In this document: piece by piece, positions 1 through 7,200 of the stretch
Position numbering within the stretch: position 1 is the first letter of the stretch
How the letters are laid out: each line of letters begins with the position of its first letter
Origin: an uncultured Clostridia bacterium
GTDB taxonomy: Bacteria; Bacillota; Clostridia; Christensenellales; Borkfalkiaceae
DNA length: 20,469 bases
Assembly: GCA_937912025.1 (NCBI GenBank)
Contig: CALDOZ010000034.1
Span: 1 to 20,469, forward strand
Reading direction: 5' to 3'
The notes under the pieces: model-generated
What the model was told of the DNA's origin: nothing
Seen by the model: the letters and a program-made list of their open reading frames with translations, nothing else
Database searches by the model: none
Made by a program: the position numbers and the translations under genes

Positions 1-55
1 TAAGGTCAACCGAGGGTTTCCCTACTTGTAGGGTTTCGGTTGTATCTCTCCGCTT
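1..55. repeat. 55-bp direct repeat, copy 1 (cut by window edge context)
   Basis: This copy is identical over all 55 bases to the copy at 166-220. It contains a nested inverted repeat: CAACCGA (7-13) pairs with TCGGTTG (36-42), and CCCTAC (20-25) with GTAGGG (28-33). It ends in CTCTCCGCTT. Downstream lies a terminator hairpin (67-103). The part that would pair with CTCTCC probably lies left of the window, by analogy with copy 2. Strand and function are unknown; it may be the end of a structured RNA. Confidence 0.85.
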
Positions 56-66
56 CCGCCAAAAAA

Positions 67-103
67 CCTAAATCAAACCTTGCGTTTGGTTTGGGCTTTT
101 TTT
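67..103. terminator. Bidirectional intrinsic terminator between the two repeats
   Basis: A 12-bp stem, CCTAAATCAAAC (67-78) with GTTTGGTTTGGG (84-95) including G-U pairs, has a 5-nt loop. It is followed by a T run (97-103) on the plus strand, and an A run (61-66) gives a T run on the minus strand. It could end a transcript coming from the left through repeat copy 1, or a leftward transcript through repeat copy 2. Confidence 0.8.
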
Positions 104-110
104 GTGGTAA

Positions 111-216
111 GGAGAGTGAGAACTCTCGTCAGTTCGCCCGTCTTTGACTTGCTTTCTTGACGGGCTAAGGTCAACCGAGGGTTTCCCTACTTGTAGGGTT
201 TCGGTTGTATCTCTCC
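111..216. ncRNA. Candidate structured RNA with four-way junction, strand undetermined
   Basis: GGAGAG (111-116) can pair with CTCTCC (211-216), enclosing three arms: 120-135 (GAACT/AGTTC), 136-165 (GCCCGTC/GACGGGC) and 172-207 (CAACCGA/TCGGTTG with an inner hairpin). This gives a cloverleaf-like shape of about 106 nt, and the right half is the 55-bp repeat. GAGAGT (112-117) can instead pair with ACTCTC (122-127), so two exclusive folds exist. There is no canonical T-loop or D-loop, so it is not a tRNA. The minus strand is favoured slightly because the terminator at 67-103 then follows it directly. I do not recognise an RNA family. Confidence 0.4.
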
Positions 217-220
217 GCTT
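166..220. repeat. 55-bp direct repeat, copy 2
   Basis: Exact second copy of bases 1-55, offset by 165 bp. The nested hairpin is at 172-207. Identity over 55 bp including loops implies a recent duplication or strong constraint. No short target-site duplication or transposase is visible, so it is not assigned to an insertion sequence. Confidence 0.9.
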
Positions 221-225
221 TTATA

Positions 226-254
226 TTGATTTATTTAAAAATGTGTGATATAAT
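226..254 (+). promoter_or_regulatory. Promoter for the 293-565 gene
   Basis: The -35 is TTGATT (226-231), the spacer 17 bp, and the -10 TATAAT (249-254), with an upstream TG giving an extended -10. Predicted start of transcription is near 261, about 30 nt before the start codon. Confidence 0.75.
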
Positions 255-292
255 TTACTCAACAATATATATAAATTTAACGTGAGGTATTT

Positions 293-565
293 ATGAAATC
301 TTTTATTTGTAGTTTATGTCATAACGGTATACTTGGAGGATGCTTGTACCTTGATAAAAACTCACTCACTTACAAGACCAATAAACTTACGGTTGATAAG
401 AAATATAGAAATTTAGTTTTACCAATGAAAGAAATAAATGAAATTACTTGGAAGTGGATAATCTTACCCATTGCTACGCTTTATATGAAAAACGGAGAAA
501 TATACAAATTCATTATTTACAACAAAAAGAGATTTGAAAAACGCTTTAAAGAATATTCTAACTAA
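293..565 (+). CDS. Small hypothetical protein, possibly GRAM/PH-like
   Basis: This 90-residue protein starts at ATG 293 behind GTGAGGT, a usable Shine-Dalgarno site. It has no signal peptide. Residues 44-66 are hydrophobic and beta-prone, including a tryptophan pair around 53-55, and the C terminus is strongly basic (KKRFEKRFKEYSN). The alternation of short beta strands and turns ending in a basic helix resembles small GRAM/PH-like proteins found in clostridia; this comparison is from memory and weak. Two cysteines near the N terminus (CSLC) form a CxxC pair with no visible partner pair, so a zinc site is not established. It stands alone with its own promoter, between the repeat region and a decayed leftward gene. 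No function can be assigned. Confidence 0.7.
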   Translation: MKSFICSLCHNGILGGCLYLDKNSLTYKTNKLTVDKKYRNLVLPMKEINEITWKWIILPIATLYMKNGEIYKFIIYNKKRFEKRFKEYSN

Positions 566-651
566 CAACAAAGATAAATTGCAATTATTCGAACGATTTT
601 TGTGTGCTTTTTGTCCTTCTCACCTACCTTGACACACATTTTGCTTTACGA

Positions 652-804
652 TTAAGCCAAATTATCAAAATCACCAAACTCGCCAAAATAAAAATTTATA
701 TAGTTTTCTTTTTCAATTAAATTAACTAATCTACTCTTTAAGTCTGCTTTTAATTTATTTGTAATAACAATATCTCTATGACCAAAAAACGAACAAGAAT
801 TCAT
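652..804 (-). pseudogene. Truncated SLOG/DUF1273-like gene fragment, leftward
   Basis: A leftward reading frame of 50 codons starts at ATG 804 behind AGGGTG and ends at TAA 652-654. The product begins MNSCSFFGHRD and continues with a lysine-rich helix and then YFGEFGDFDNLA. The SFFGHR start and the FG-x-FD-x-L segment match the N terminus of a clostridial SLOG-fold family related to DUF1273, whose full members run to about 120-200 residues. This copy stops after roughly the first Rossmann-like unit. Downstream sequence (566-651) shows no continuation in any leftward frame that I could recognise, so I read it as a 3'-truncated remnant rather than a frameshift. It still has a good promoter and ribosome site, so a short peptide could be made. 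Family assignment is from memory. Confidence 0.6.
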
Positions 805-814
805 ATATCACCCT

Positions 815-834
815 AAGTGAAGTAAACTGCACTT
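815..834. promoter_or_regulatory. Palindromic operator candidate 1
   Basis: AAGTGAAGTAAACTGCACTT is an imperfect 20-bp palindrome with 8 of 10 positions symmetric. It overlaps the predicted start site of the leftward promoter at 838-865. It shares AGTG/CACT half-sites with the palindrome at 871-888, so both probably bind the same dimer, most simply the XRE protein encoded at 961-1203. Confidence 0.55.
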
Positions 835-837
835 ATA

Positions 838-865
838 TATTACCATCATACAATTATAATGTCAA
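838..865 (-). promoter_or_regulatory. Leftward promoter for the truncated SLOG-like gene
   Basis: On the minus strand, TTGACA (865-860) and TAATAT (842-837) are separated by 17 bp. The -35 is consensus. Transcription would start near 830, inside palindrome 1, and run into the ATG at 804. A plus-strand TATAAT (855-860) overlaps the same segment and might serve the rightward regulator gene, but it lacks a good -35. Confidence 0.6.
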
Positions 866-870
866 GTGAT

Positions 871-888
871 AGTGAAATGCATTTCACT
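871..888. promoter_or_regulatory. Palindromic operator candidate 2
   Basis: AGTGAAATGCATTTCACT is a perfect 18-bp palindrome. It lies just upstream of the leftward -35 and between the plus-strand TATAAT (855-860) and the XRE gene. With palindrome 1 it brackets the divergent promoter region, as expected for a repressor that controls both directions. Confidence 0.6.
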
Positions 889-960
889 TATATTTATTGC
901 ATTTAAGCAAATAATTATAAGTGTATGCTTCTAAAGCAGTAAATTTGTAAGGGGTACGAT

Positions 961-1203
961 ATGAATTTAAATAAAGCGTTTGCTTTAAAAGTATCAAGAC
1001 TTTTACAGCAAAGAAATATAAGCAAATATAAACTTGAAAAAGAAACGGGAATAACTCATTCCGCTTTGCGTTATATTTTTAATGAAGTTAATAAAGACGT
1101 TAAGTTTTCAACTATAGTAAAAATTTGTAATTTCTTTAATTTATCGCTTAGCGAATTTTTTAACGACGAACTTTTTAACCTTGAAAATTTAGATTTTGAA
1201 TAA
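961..1203 (+). CDS. XRE-family helix-turn-helix regulator
   Basis: This 80-residue protein is a single Cro/C1-type helix-turn-helix domain. Residues 8-62 show the five-helix pattern: a first helix (FALKVSRLLQQRN), the positioning helix SKYKLEKETG, the recognition helix THSALRYIFN, and a closing segment FSTIVKICNFFNLSLSEFF typical of the family. The acidic tail has no ligand domain. The start is supported by AAGGGG seven bases upstream of ATG 961. It is divergent from the truncated SLOG-like gene, with two similar palindromes between them, so the likely role is autorepression plus control of the leftward promoter. A terminator follows at 1253. Nothing connects it to arginine metabolism; ArgR belongs to a different family. 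Confidence 0.85.
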   Translation: MNLNKAFALKVSRLLQQRNISKYKLEKETGITHSALRYIFNEVNKDVKFSTIVKICNFFNLSLSEFFNDELFNLENLDFE

Positions 1204-1252
1204 AACACAATTAATTGGGTTTTTATTTGTTATCAAATAAATATAAATTTTT

Positions 1253-1284
1253 GCCGAGATTTTTTTATCTCGGCTTTACTTTTT
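1253..1284 (+). terminator. Intrinsic terminator after the XRE gene
   Basis: An 8-bp perfect stem, GCCGAGAT (1253-1260) with ATCTCGGC (1267-1274), has a six-T loop and is followed by a T-rich tail. It separates the regulator from the arginine operon. Confidence 0.8.
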
Positions 1285-1369
1285 GCATAATTGAATAAAT
1301 TTTGCATAATATACATTAATTTTTATGTTTTTATGCATATATTCAAATTTTATTAAAAAATTTTTGAAT
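1281..1369. promoter_or_regulatory. Candidate arginine repressor region upstream of argG
   Basis: TTTTGCATAA occurs twice (1281-1290 and 1300-1309) flanking TTGAATAAA. Further down, ATTCAAA (1341-1347) and TTTGAAT (1363-1369) form an inverted repeat. ARG boxes in Gram-positive bacteria are AT-rich palindromes built on TGAAT/ATTCA half-sites, and these segments contain such half-sites, although the spacing is not canonical. They lie 28-116 bp upstream of the -35. The argR gene is not in the window. Confidence 0.35.
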
Positions 1370-1396
1370 TTTATTTAAAAAATGGCAGTAAAATCG

Positions 1397-1425
1397 TTGA
1401 CAATAAAATTTCAAACTACTATAAT
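1397..1425 (+). promoter_or_regulatory. Arginine operon promoter
   Basis: TTGACA (1397-1402) and TATAAT (1420-1425) are separated by exactly 17 bp, a perfect match to the housekeeping sigma consensus. Transcription should start near 1432, leaving a leader of about 36 nt with no room for a riboswitch or T-box. Confidence 0.9.
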
Positions 1426-1467
1426 TAAGCCATAAATCAAAAATACATACATAAAGGACGTATTAAA

Positions 1468-2691
1468 ATGGACAAATCACAAATTAAAAAAGTAGTTTTA
1501 GCATACTCTGGCGGTCTTGACACGTCAATAATTATTCCTTGGCTTAAAGAAAATTATAATAACTGCGAAGTTATAGCAGTTGCCGCTAACGTTGGCCAAG
1601 CAGACGAACTTGAAGGTCTTGAAGAAAAGGCTTTAAAAACAGGCGCGTCTAAACTTTACTGTCTTGACTTAACAGACGATTACGTTGACAATTATATTAT
1701 TCCTTGCGTTAAAGCAGGCGCTATTTACGAAGAATATCTTTTAGGTACGAGCCATGCCCGTCCTTGCATTGCAAAAGCGCTTGTTGAAGTTGCTATTAAA
1801 GAAAAGGCTGATGCTATTGCTCACGGTTGTACTGGTAAAGGTAACGACCAAGTTCGTTTTGAACTTGCTATTAAAAACTTTGCGCCTGAAATGCCTATTA
1901 TTGCGCCTTGGCGTGAATGGAGCATTAAATCGCGTGAAGAAGAAATTGATTACGCTGAAGCGCACAACGTTCCTTTAAAAATTAACCGCGAAACAAACTA
2001 CTCTAAAGATAAAAACTTATGGCACTTATCTCACGAAGGATTAGACCTTGAAGACACTGGTAACGAGCCTAAGTACGAACAAAAAGGCTTTCTTGAAATG
2101 GGCGTATCGCCTATTAACGCGCCAGACGTTCCTACTTACGTTGAAATTGATTTCGTTCAAGGTGTTCCCGTTGCTCTTGACGGCAAGAAGATGAGCGCAA
2201 AAAATATTATTCTTGAACTTAACAAAATTGGTGGAGCAAATGGTATTGGTCTTTTAGATATCGTTGAAAACCGTCTTGTTGGTATGAAATGCCGTGGCGT
2301 ATACGAAACGCCAGGCGGAGCAATTTTATATAAAGCGCATAGCGTTCTTGAAACACTTTGTCTTGATAAATACACTATGCACGAAAAACAAAAACTTGCA
2401 ATCACTTACGGCGAACTCGTATACAACGGTCAATGGTTTACTCCACTTCGTGAAGCGCTTGCTGCTTTCGTTGACAAAACCCAAGAAAAAGTTACGGGTA
2501 AAGTACGCCTTAAACTTTACAAAGGCAACATGATTAACGCTGGCGTATGGAGCGATTATTCATTATACAGCGAAGAAATCGCTACGTTTGGCGAAAGCGA
2601 TTACAACCAAGCGGATGCCGGTGGTTTTATTGAACTTTTTGGTCTTCCTATCAAAGTTCAAGCAATGGTAAATCAAAAAAATAAAAAATAA
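1468..2691 (+). CDS. argG: Argininosuccinate synthase
   Basis: ArgG condenses citrulline and aspartate with ATP to make argininosuccinate, the penultimate cytosolic step of arginine synthesis. At 407 residues it has normal family length. The N-terminal ATP pyrophosphatase P-loop AYSGGLDTS is at residues 12-20. Downstream, EEYLLGTSHARPCIAKALVE and HGCTGKGNDQVRFE are the conserved citrulline/aspartate-binding segments, followed by the C-terminal synthase domain and tetramerisation tail. AAAGGA sits ten bases before ATG 1468. It is the first gene of the arginine operon and the one closest to the consensus promoter. A strong hairpin follows it, so the distal genes may be transcribed less than argG. 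Smaller overlapping frames inside it are shadows. Confidence 0.98.
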   Translation: MDKSQIKKVVLAYSGGLDTSIIIPWLKENYNNCEVIAVAANVGQADELEGLEEKALKTGASKLYCLDLTDDYVDNYIIPCVKAGAIYEEYLLGTSHARPCIAKALVEVAIKEKADAIAHGCTGKGNDQVRFELAIKNFAPEMPIIAPWREWSIKSREEEIDYAEAHNVPLKINRETNYSKDKNLWHLSHEGLDLEDTGNEPKYEQKGFLEMGVSPINAPDVPTYVEIDFVQGVPVALDGKKMSAKNIILELNKIGGANGIGLLDIVENRLVGMKCRGVYETPGGAILYKAHSVLETLCLDKYTMHEKQKLAITYGELVYNGQWFTPLREALAAFVDKTQEKVTGKVRLKLYKGNMINAGVWSDYSLYSEEIATFGESDYNQADAGGFIELFGLPIKVQAMVNQKNKK

Positions 2692-2725
2692 TTAACTAAA
2701 ACTACTAATTATTAAACAAAATAAC

Positions 2726-2766
2726 ACTTTGTCCTGCAAAAAAACGGCGGGACAAAGTTTGTTTTA
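2726..2766 (+). terminator. Terminator-like hairpin between argG and argH
   Basis: A 12-bp stem, ACTTTGTCCTGC (2726-2737) with GCGGGACAAAGT (2747-2758), has a 9-nt A-rich loop and a TTTGTTTT tail. It lies in the only large gap of the operon. It could be a partial terminator, or a processing or stability barrier that sets argG above the later genes. No separate promoter for argH is evident before 2798. Confidence 0.7.
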
Positions 2767-2797
2767 AAAGTTACTTTATTAGCCTAGCGGGGTATAT

Positions 2798-4177
2798 ATG
2801 TCAAAAATGTGGACGGGACGCACAGATGGCGTTACTGAAAAAATTGCAGACGATTTTAATTCTTCAATAAAATTCGACCAAAGAATGTATAAGCAAGATA
2901 TTATTGGTAGTATGGCGCACGCTTCAATGCTCGGCGCTAAAAACATTATATCTTTAAGTGAAAGCGAAATTTTAATTAACGCGCTTAATGAAATTCTTGA
3001 CGATATTGAAAGCGGTAAACTCGCTATTGATAGCGAAGCGGAAGATATTCATATGTTTATCGAACAAGTTTTAACTTCAAGAGTGGGCGACGTTGGTAAA
3101 AAACTTCATACCGCAAGAAGTAGAAACGACCAAGTTGCGCTTGATTTAAGAATGTACGTTAAAGAAGAAATTAAACTTATCGTTAATAAAATCAAACTTC
3201 TTATTGAAAATATTACTTATATTGCCGAAGATCAAAAAGGTACTATAATGCCAGGCTACACTCACCTTCAACGCGCTCAACCTATAACGTTTGGTCATCA
3301 TTTAATGGCTTACGCTATGATGTTACTTCGCGACGTTGATAGATTTAACGATTGTTATACTCGTACCGACGTATCCCCTATCGGCTGTTGCGCGTTAGCA
3401 GGCACGACTTACGATACGGATAGATATTTTGAAGCGCAAAAACTTGGGTTTAATGAAGTTGCGCTTAATAGTCTTGACGGTGTGTCGGATAGAGATTTTT
3501 GCGTTGAGTTTATAAGCGCTTGCTCGTTACTTATGATGCACTTATCACGCCTTTCAGAAGAAATAATTTTGTGGTCAAGTTGGGAATTTAAATTTATTGA
3601 ACTATCGGACGCTTTTACAACGGGCTCGTCAATAATGCCACAAAAGAAAAATTCAGACATGGCTGAACTCGTTCGCGGTAAAACGGGTAGAGTTTACGGT
3701 GACCTTATGGGTACTTTAACAATGCTTAAAGGTCTTCCGCTTGCGTATAACAAAGATATGCAAGAAGATAAAGAAAGCCTATTTGACGCCGTTGACACCG
3801 TTAAAATGTGTCTTGACGTATTTGCGCCAATGGTTAAATCAATGAAGGTTATTAAAGAAAATATGTTAAAAGCGGCTCAAGGCGGATTTATTAACGCAAC
3901 CGACCTTGCCGACTATTTAGTAAAAAAAGGTATGCCGTTTAGAACTGCTTATAAAATTTGCGGTCAAATAGTTGCTAAGTGTATTGAAACGGGCAAAGTA
4001 TTAGAAACTTTACCACTTGAAGAATATAAAAATTTTAGCGAGTTGTTTGATAGCGACGTTTATAACGAAATTAGCCTTGAAACTTGCGTAAACAAACGTA
4101 TTTCAGAAGGCGGAACTTCAGTTAAATCGGTAGAAAAACAAATTGCACACGTTAAAGGAAAATTACAAAATGTATAA
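2798..4177 (+). CDS. argH: Argininosuccinate lyase
   Basis: ArgH splits argininosuccinate into arginine and fumarate. The protein is 459 residues, standard for the fumarase/aspartase superfamily. HTARSRNDQVALD holds the conserved substrate-binding signature, TIMPGYTHLQRAQP is the second conserved region with the catalytic-base histidine, and the superfamily signature GSSIMPQKKNSD is at residues 276-287 on the catalytic loop. The start ATG 2798 is preceded by a weak GCGGGGT site, and the product begins MSKMWTGRTDG as homologues do. Its last 8 bases overlap the start of argC (4170-4177), so translation of the two is probably coupled. Confidence 0.98.
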   Translation: MSKMWTGRTDGVTEKIADDFNSSIKFDQRMYKQDIIGSMAHASMLGAKNIISLSESEILINALNEILDDIESGKLAIDSEAEDIHMFIEQVLTSRVGDVGKKLHTARSRNDQVALDLRMYVKEEIKLIVNKIKLLIENITYIAEDQKGTIMPGYTHLQRAQPITFGHHLMAYAMMLLRDVDRFNDCYTRTDVSPIGCCALAGTTYDTDRYFEAQKLGFNEVALNSLDGVSDRDFCVEFISACSLLMMHLSRLSEEIILWSSWEFKFIELSDAFTTGSSIMPQKKNSDMAELVRGKTGRVYGDLMGTLTMLKGLPLAYNKDMQEDKESLFDAVDTVKMCLDVFAPMVKSMKVIKENMLKAAQGGFINATDLADYLVKKGMPFRTAYKICGQIVAKCIETGKVLETLPLEEYKNFSELFDSDVYNEISLETCVNKRISEGGTSVKSVEKQIAHVKGKLQNV

Positions 4178-5087
4178 GGTTTTTATTGACGGAAGCGCAG
4201 GTACTACGGGACTTAAAATAGTTCAAAGACTATCAACTCGTAAAGATATTACTCTTATTACCCTAAGAGAAGAACTACGAAAAGACGTTGAAGCAAGAAA
4301 AAAAGCAATAAACTCAGCAGACGTTGTATTTTTATGCTTACCAGACGTTGCTTCGAAAGAAGCAATTTCGTTAATCGAAAACAAAAACGTTAAGGTAATA
4401 GATACGTCAACGGCGTTTAGAGTAGACGATGATTGGGTGTACGGTTTTTCTGAACTTGGCTTTAAAGATAAAATTGCTAAATCAAATAAAATTGCCAACC
4501 CTGGCTGTCACGCAAGTGGATTTATAGCGCTAATTAAACCTTTAATTGATAATAAAGTTTTAAGTAGTGACGTTAAACTTACTTGTTTTTCACTAACGGG
4601 CTACACGGGTGGCGGTAAAAAAATGATTGCCGAATACGAAGACGACAATCGCAACGCTTTACTTGACGGAGCAAGACAATACGCTTTAACTCAAAACCAT
4701 AAACATTTACCCGAAATGACTAAAATTTCAGGTCTTACAACTCCACCTATATTTTGCCCTATCGTATGCGATTACGACTGCGGTATGGAAGTTACCGTAC
4801 CACTTTTTTATAGCGACGTAAACGGAAGTATAGACGATATTAAAAACGTTTATAAAAACACTTATAACGGTAAAATCGTTAAATACGTTGAAGAAACTGA
4901 AAACGGGTTTTTATCGTCAAACGCGCTTAGCGGTAAAGACGGAATGCAAATTTCAGTTCACGGCAACGGAGATAGAATTTTACTTATTTCACGCTTTGAC
5001 AATTTAGGTAAAGGCGCGTCCGGCGCGGCTATACAAAATATGAATATACTACTTAATTTAGACGAAACTACAGGACTTGATTTATAA
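4170..5087 (+). CDS. argC: N-acetyl-gamma-glutamyl-phosphate reductase, short (type 2) form
   Basis: ArgC reduces N-acetylglutamyl phosphate to the semialdehyde using NADPH. I place the start at ATG 4170 (product MYKVFIDGSAGTTG), because AAAGGA lies ten bases upstream and the glycine-rich NADP motif GSAGTTGLK begins at residue 8. An upstream in-frame ATG at 4143 lies inside argH and would add nine unrelated residues. The catalytic cysteine is C113 in IANPGCHASG. The product is 305 residues, fitting the shorter type 2 ArgC class rather than the roughly 345-residue type 1 form of Bacillus. The gene overlaps argH by 8 bases and is followed 8 bases later by argJ. Confidence 0.95.
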   Translation: MYKVFIDGSAGTTGLKIVQRLSTRKDITLITLREELRKDVEARKKAINSADVVFLCLPDVASKEAISLIENKNVKVIDTSTAFRVDDDWVYGFSELGFKDKIAKSNKIANPGCHASGFIALIKPLIDNKVLSSDVKLTCFSLTGYTGGGKKMIAEYEDDNRNALLDGARQYALTQNHKHLPEMTKISGLTTPPIFCPIVCDYDCGMEVTVPLFYSDVNGSIDDIKNVYKNTYNGKIVKYVEETENGFLSSNALSGKDGMQISVHGNGDRILLISRFDNLGKGASGAAIQNMNILLNLDETTGLDL

Positions 5088-5095
5088 GGATTATT

Positions 5096-6316
5096 ATGGA
5101 TATTAAAATAATTTCAGGCGGTGTTTGCGCGCCTAAAGGCTTTACTGCAAACGGTGTTCATTGCGGTATTCGTAAAAACCGCACAAAACGCGATTTATCT
5201 CTTATTTATAGCGAAAAAATTTGCTCGGCTGCGGCAGTTTATACAACTAACCTTGTTAAAGGCGCTCCGCTTACCGTAACGAAAAACCACATTCAAAACG
5301 GATACGCTCAAGCGATAATTTGCAATAGCGGTAACGCCAACACTTGCAATGCTAACGGTATAGAAATTGCCGAACAAACTTGCTCGTTATTATCAAACGC
5401 TCTCAACGTTAATAGCGACGATATTATCGTTGCATCAACGGGCGTTATCGGTCAACCGTTAGATATCAACCCTATTAAAAACGGTATACCGTCTCTCGTT
5501 GACGGGTTAAGCGTAAACGGCGGAGAGTTTGCCGCCGAAGGCATTATGACGACTGATACCGTCAAAAAAGAAATTGCCGTTGAATTTATGCTTGGCGGTA
5601 AAGTATGTAAAATCGGCGGTATTGCTAAAGGTAGCGGTATGATACATCCTAATATGGCTACTATGCTCGTTTTTATTACTTCTGACGTTGATATTTGCCC
5701 TACTTTACTTCAAAAAGCGTTGTCTGGTGATATTCAAAACACCTTTAACATGATATCAATAGACGGCGACACTTCAACTAACGATATGGTAACGGTTATA
5801 GCAAACGGCATGGCAAATAACTCAAAAATTACTGAAGAAAGTGCCGATTTTGAAATTTTTATGAAGGCTCTTAACACAGTTACCGTTAACCTTTGCAAAA
5901 TGATTGCAGGCGACGGCGAAGGCGCAACTAAACTTCTTGAATGTTCAGTTAGCGGAGCAAAAACTCTTGAAGACGGCAAACTCGTAGCGAAAAGCGTTAT
6001 TTGTTCAAGTTTATTAAAAGCGGCGATGTTTGGCGCTGACGCTAACTGGGGACGCGTTCTTTGCGCTATCGGTTATAGCAAAGCAAACGTTGACGTTAAT
6101 AAAATTGACGTTTCATTTAAATCTAATAACGGCGAAATTATCGTATGCAAAAACGGTAGTGGCGTTGATTTTTCAGAAGAATTAGCAAAAGAAATTTTAA
6201 GCGAAAAAGAAATTAATATTATCGTTAACCTTAACGACGGCGACTTTTCTTCTACCGCTTGGGGTTGCGATTTAACTTACGATTACGTTAAAATTAACGG
6301 CGATTACCGCACTTAA
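5096..6316 (+). CDS. argJ: Bifunctional ornithine acetyltransferase / N-acetylglutamate synthase
   Basis: ArgJ moves the acetyl group from N-acetylornithine to glutamate, closing the cyclic arginine pathway, and bifunctional forms also use acetyl-CoA. The precursor is 406 residues. The autoproteolysis site is KGSGMIHPNMATML: cleavage between A188 and T189 makes alpha and beta chains with T189 as nucleophile. The C terminus DYVKINGDYRT is the conserved ending. TAAGGA lies before ATG 5096. No argE or argA is present in the operon, which fits recycling by ArgJ; whether this enzyme also has synthase activity cannot be read with certainty from sequence. Confidence 0.97.
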   Translation: MDIKIISGGVCAPKGFTANGVHCGIRKNRTKRDLSLIYSEKICSAAAVYTTNLVKGAPLTVTKNHIQNGYAQAIICNSGNANTCNANGIEIAEQTCSLLSNALNVNSDDIIVASTGVIGQPLDINPIKNGIPSLVDGLSVNGGEFAAEGIMTTDTVKKEIAVEFMLGGKVCKIGGIAKGSGMIHPNMATMLVFITSDVDICPTLLQKALSGDIQNTFNMISIDGDTSTNDMVTVIANGMANNSKITEESADFEIFMKALNTVTVNLCKMIAGDGEGATKLLECSVSGAKTLEDGKLVAKSVICSSLLKAAMFGADANWGRVLCAIGYSKANVDVNKIDVSFKSNNGEIIVCKNGSGVDFSEELAKEILSEKEINIIVNLNDGDFSSTAWGCDLTYDYVKINGDYRT

Positions 6317-6327
6317 AAAGGACTATT

Positions 6328-7200
6328 ATGGATAAACATTTTTCAAATATGCAAAGAGCAGAAGTGTTAACTCAAGCGCTTCCCTACATAAAACGTTATA
6401 ACGGAAAAATAGTTGTAATTAAATACGGCGGAAACGCTATGGTAAATGAAAATCTTAAAGAACAAGTTATGGAAGATATCGTTTTACTATGGCTTATTGG
6501 CGTAAAGGTCGTTCTCGTTCACGGCGGTGGTCCTGAAATAAACGAACTTATGTCAAAACTTGGCAAAAAGGCTGAGTTCGTAAACGGTTTACGCGTTACC
6601 GATAAAGAAACGGTTGATATCGTTCAAATGGTTCTTGCAGGTAAAGTTAATAAGTCGCTCGTATCTTTCCTTGAAAGTAAAGGCGGTAACGCTATGGGTA
6701 TTTCAGGTATTGACGGCGGTCTTTTAACTGCTCAAATGAAAGACGAAAAACTCGGCTACGTTGGCAAAATTGTAGACGTTAATATTGCTCCCGTAACCGA
6801 CCTGCTTGAAAAGGGTTATATTCCCGTAATTTCTACCGTAGCAAGCGATAAAGACGGTAACGTTTATAACATAAACGGCGATACTGCCGCCGCTCGAATT
6901 GCGGGCGCGCTTAACGCTGAAAGACTTATTATGATGACTGATATTGCCGGTATTTTAAAAGATAAAGACGATCCTTCTACGTTAATTCCTCACGTTACGT
7001 TAGACGAGGCAGACAAACTTTTTAAAGACGGTACTATTTCAGGCGGTATGATACCTAAAGTTGATTGCTGTATTGAAGCAATAAAGCGTGGCGTTAAAAA
7101 CGTAATTATTATGGACGGAAGAGTTCCACACTCCATCTTAATGGAAATTTTAACTGACGAAGGCGCTGGAACAATGGTTATGGGTAATAATAATGACTAA
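6328..7200 (+). CDS. argB: Acetylglutamate kinase, probably arginine-sensitive
   Basis: ArgB phosphorylates N-acetylglutamate, the committed and usually feedback-regulated step. The 290-residue protein carries the amino acid kinase fold: KYGGNAM at residues 33-39 binds ATP phosphate, HGGGPEI binds substrate, and VYNINGDTAAARIAGAL and GGMIPKVDCC are conserved nucleotide and substrate segments. About 25 residues precede the first strand (FSNMQRAEVLTQALPYIKRYNG); this N-terminal helix is the element that builds the arginine-inhibited hexamer in known sensitive enzymes, so inhibition by arginine is likely. AAAAAGGA lies before ATG 6328. The gene ends 8 bases inside argD. Confidence 0.97.
   Translation: MDKHFSNMQRAEVLTQALPYIKRYNGKIVVIKYGGNAMVNENLKEQVMEDIVLLWLIGVKVVLVHGGGPEINELMSKLGKKAEFVNGLRVTDKETVDIVQMVLAGKVNKSLVSFLESKGGNAMGISGIDGGLLTAQMKDEKLGYVGKIVDVNIAPVTDLLEKGYIPVISTVASDKDGNVYNINGDTAAARIAGALNAERLIMMTDIAGILKDKDDPSTLIPHVTLDEADKLFKDGTISGGMIPKVDCCIEAIKRGVKNVIIMDGRVPHSILMEILTDEGAGTMVMGNNND

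Noticed and set aside
1..220. CRISPR array
   Set aside because: Only two copies, 110 bp apart, with a terminator and unrelated structured sequence between them; no cas genes.
1..220. tRNA-Ser remnant or attachment site, from GGAGAG/CTCTCC and a nearby CCA
   Set aside because: No D-loop GG, no TTCRANT T-loop and arm lengths do not fit; no integrase is present.
1426..1467. T-box or other leader RNA before argG
   Set aside because: The leader is about 36 nt and lacks a specifier stem or the T-box sequence.
4143..4169. Upstream ATG 4143 as start of argC
   Set aside because: It lies inside argH with no ribosome site of its own and adds nine residues before the conserved start; ATG 4170 has AAAGGA at suitable spacing.
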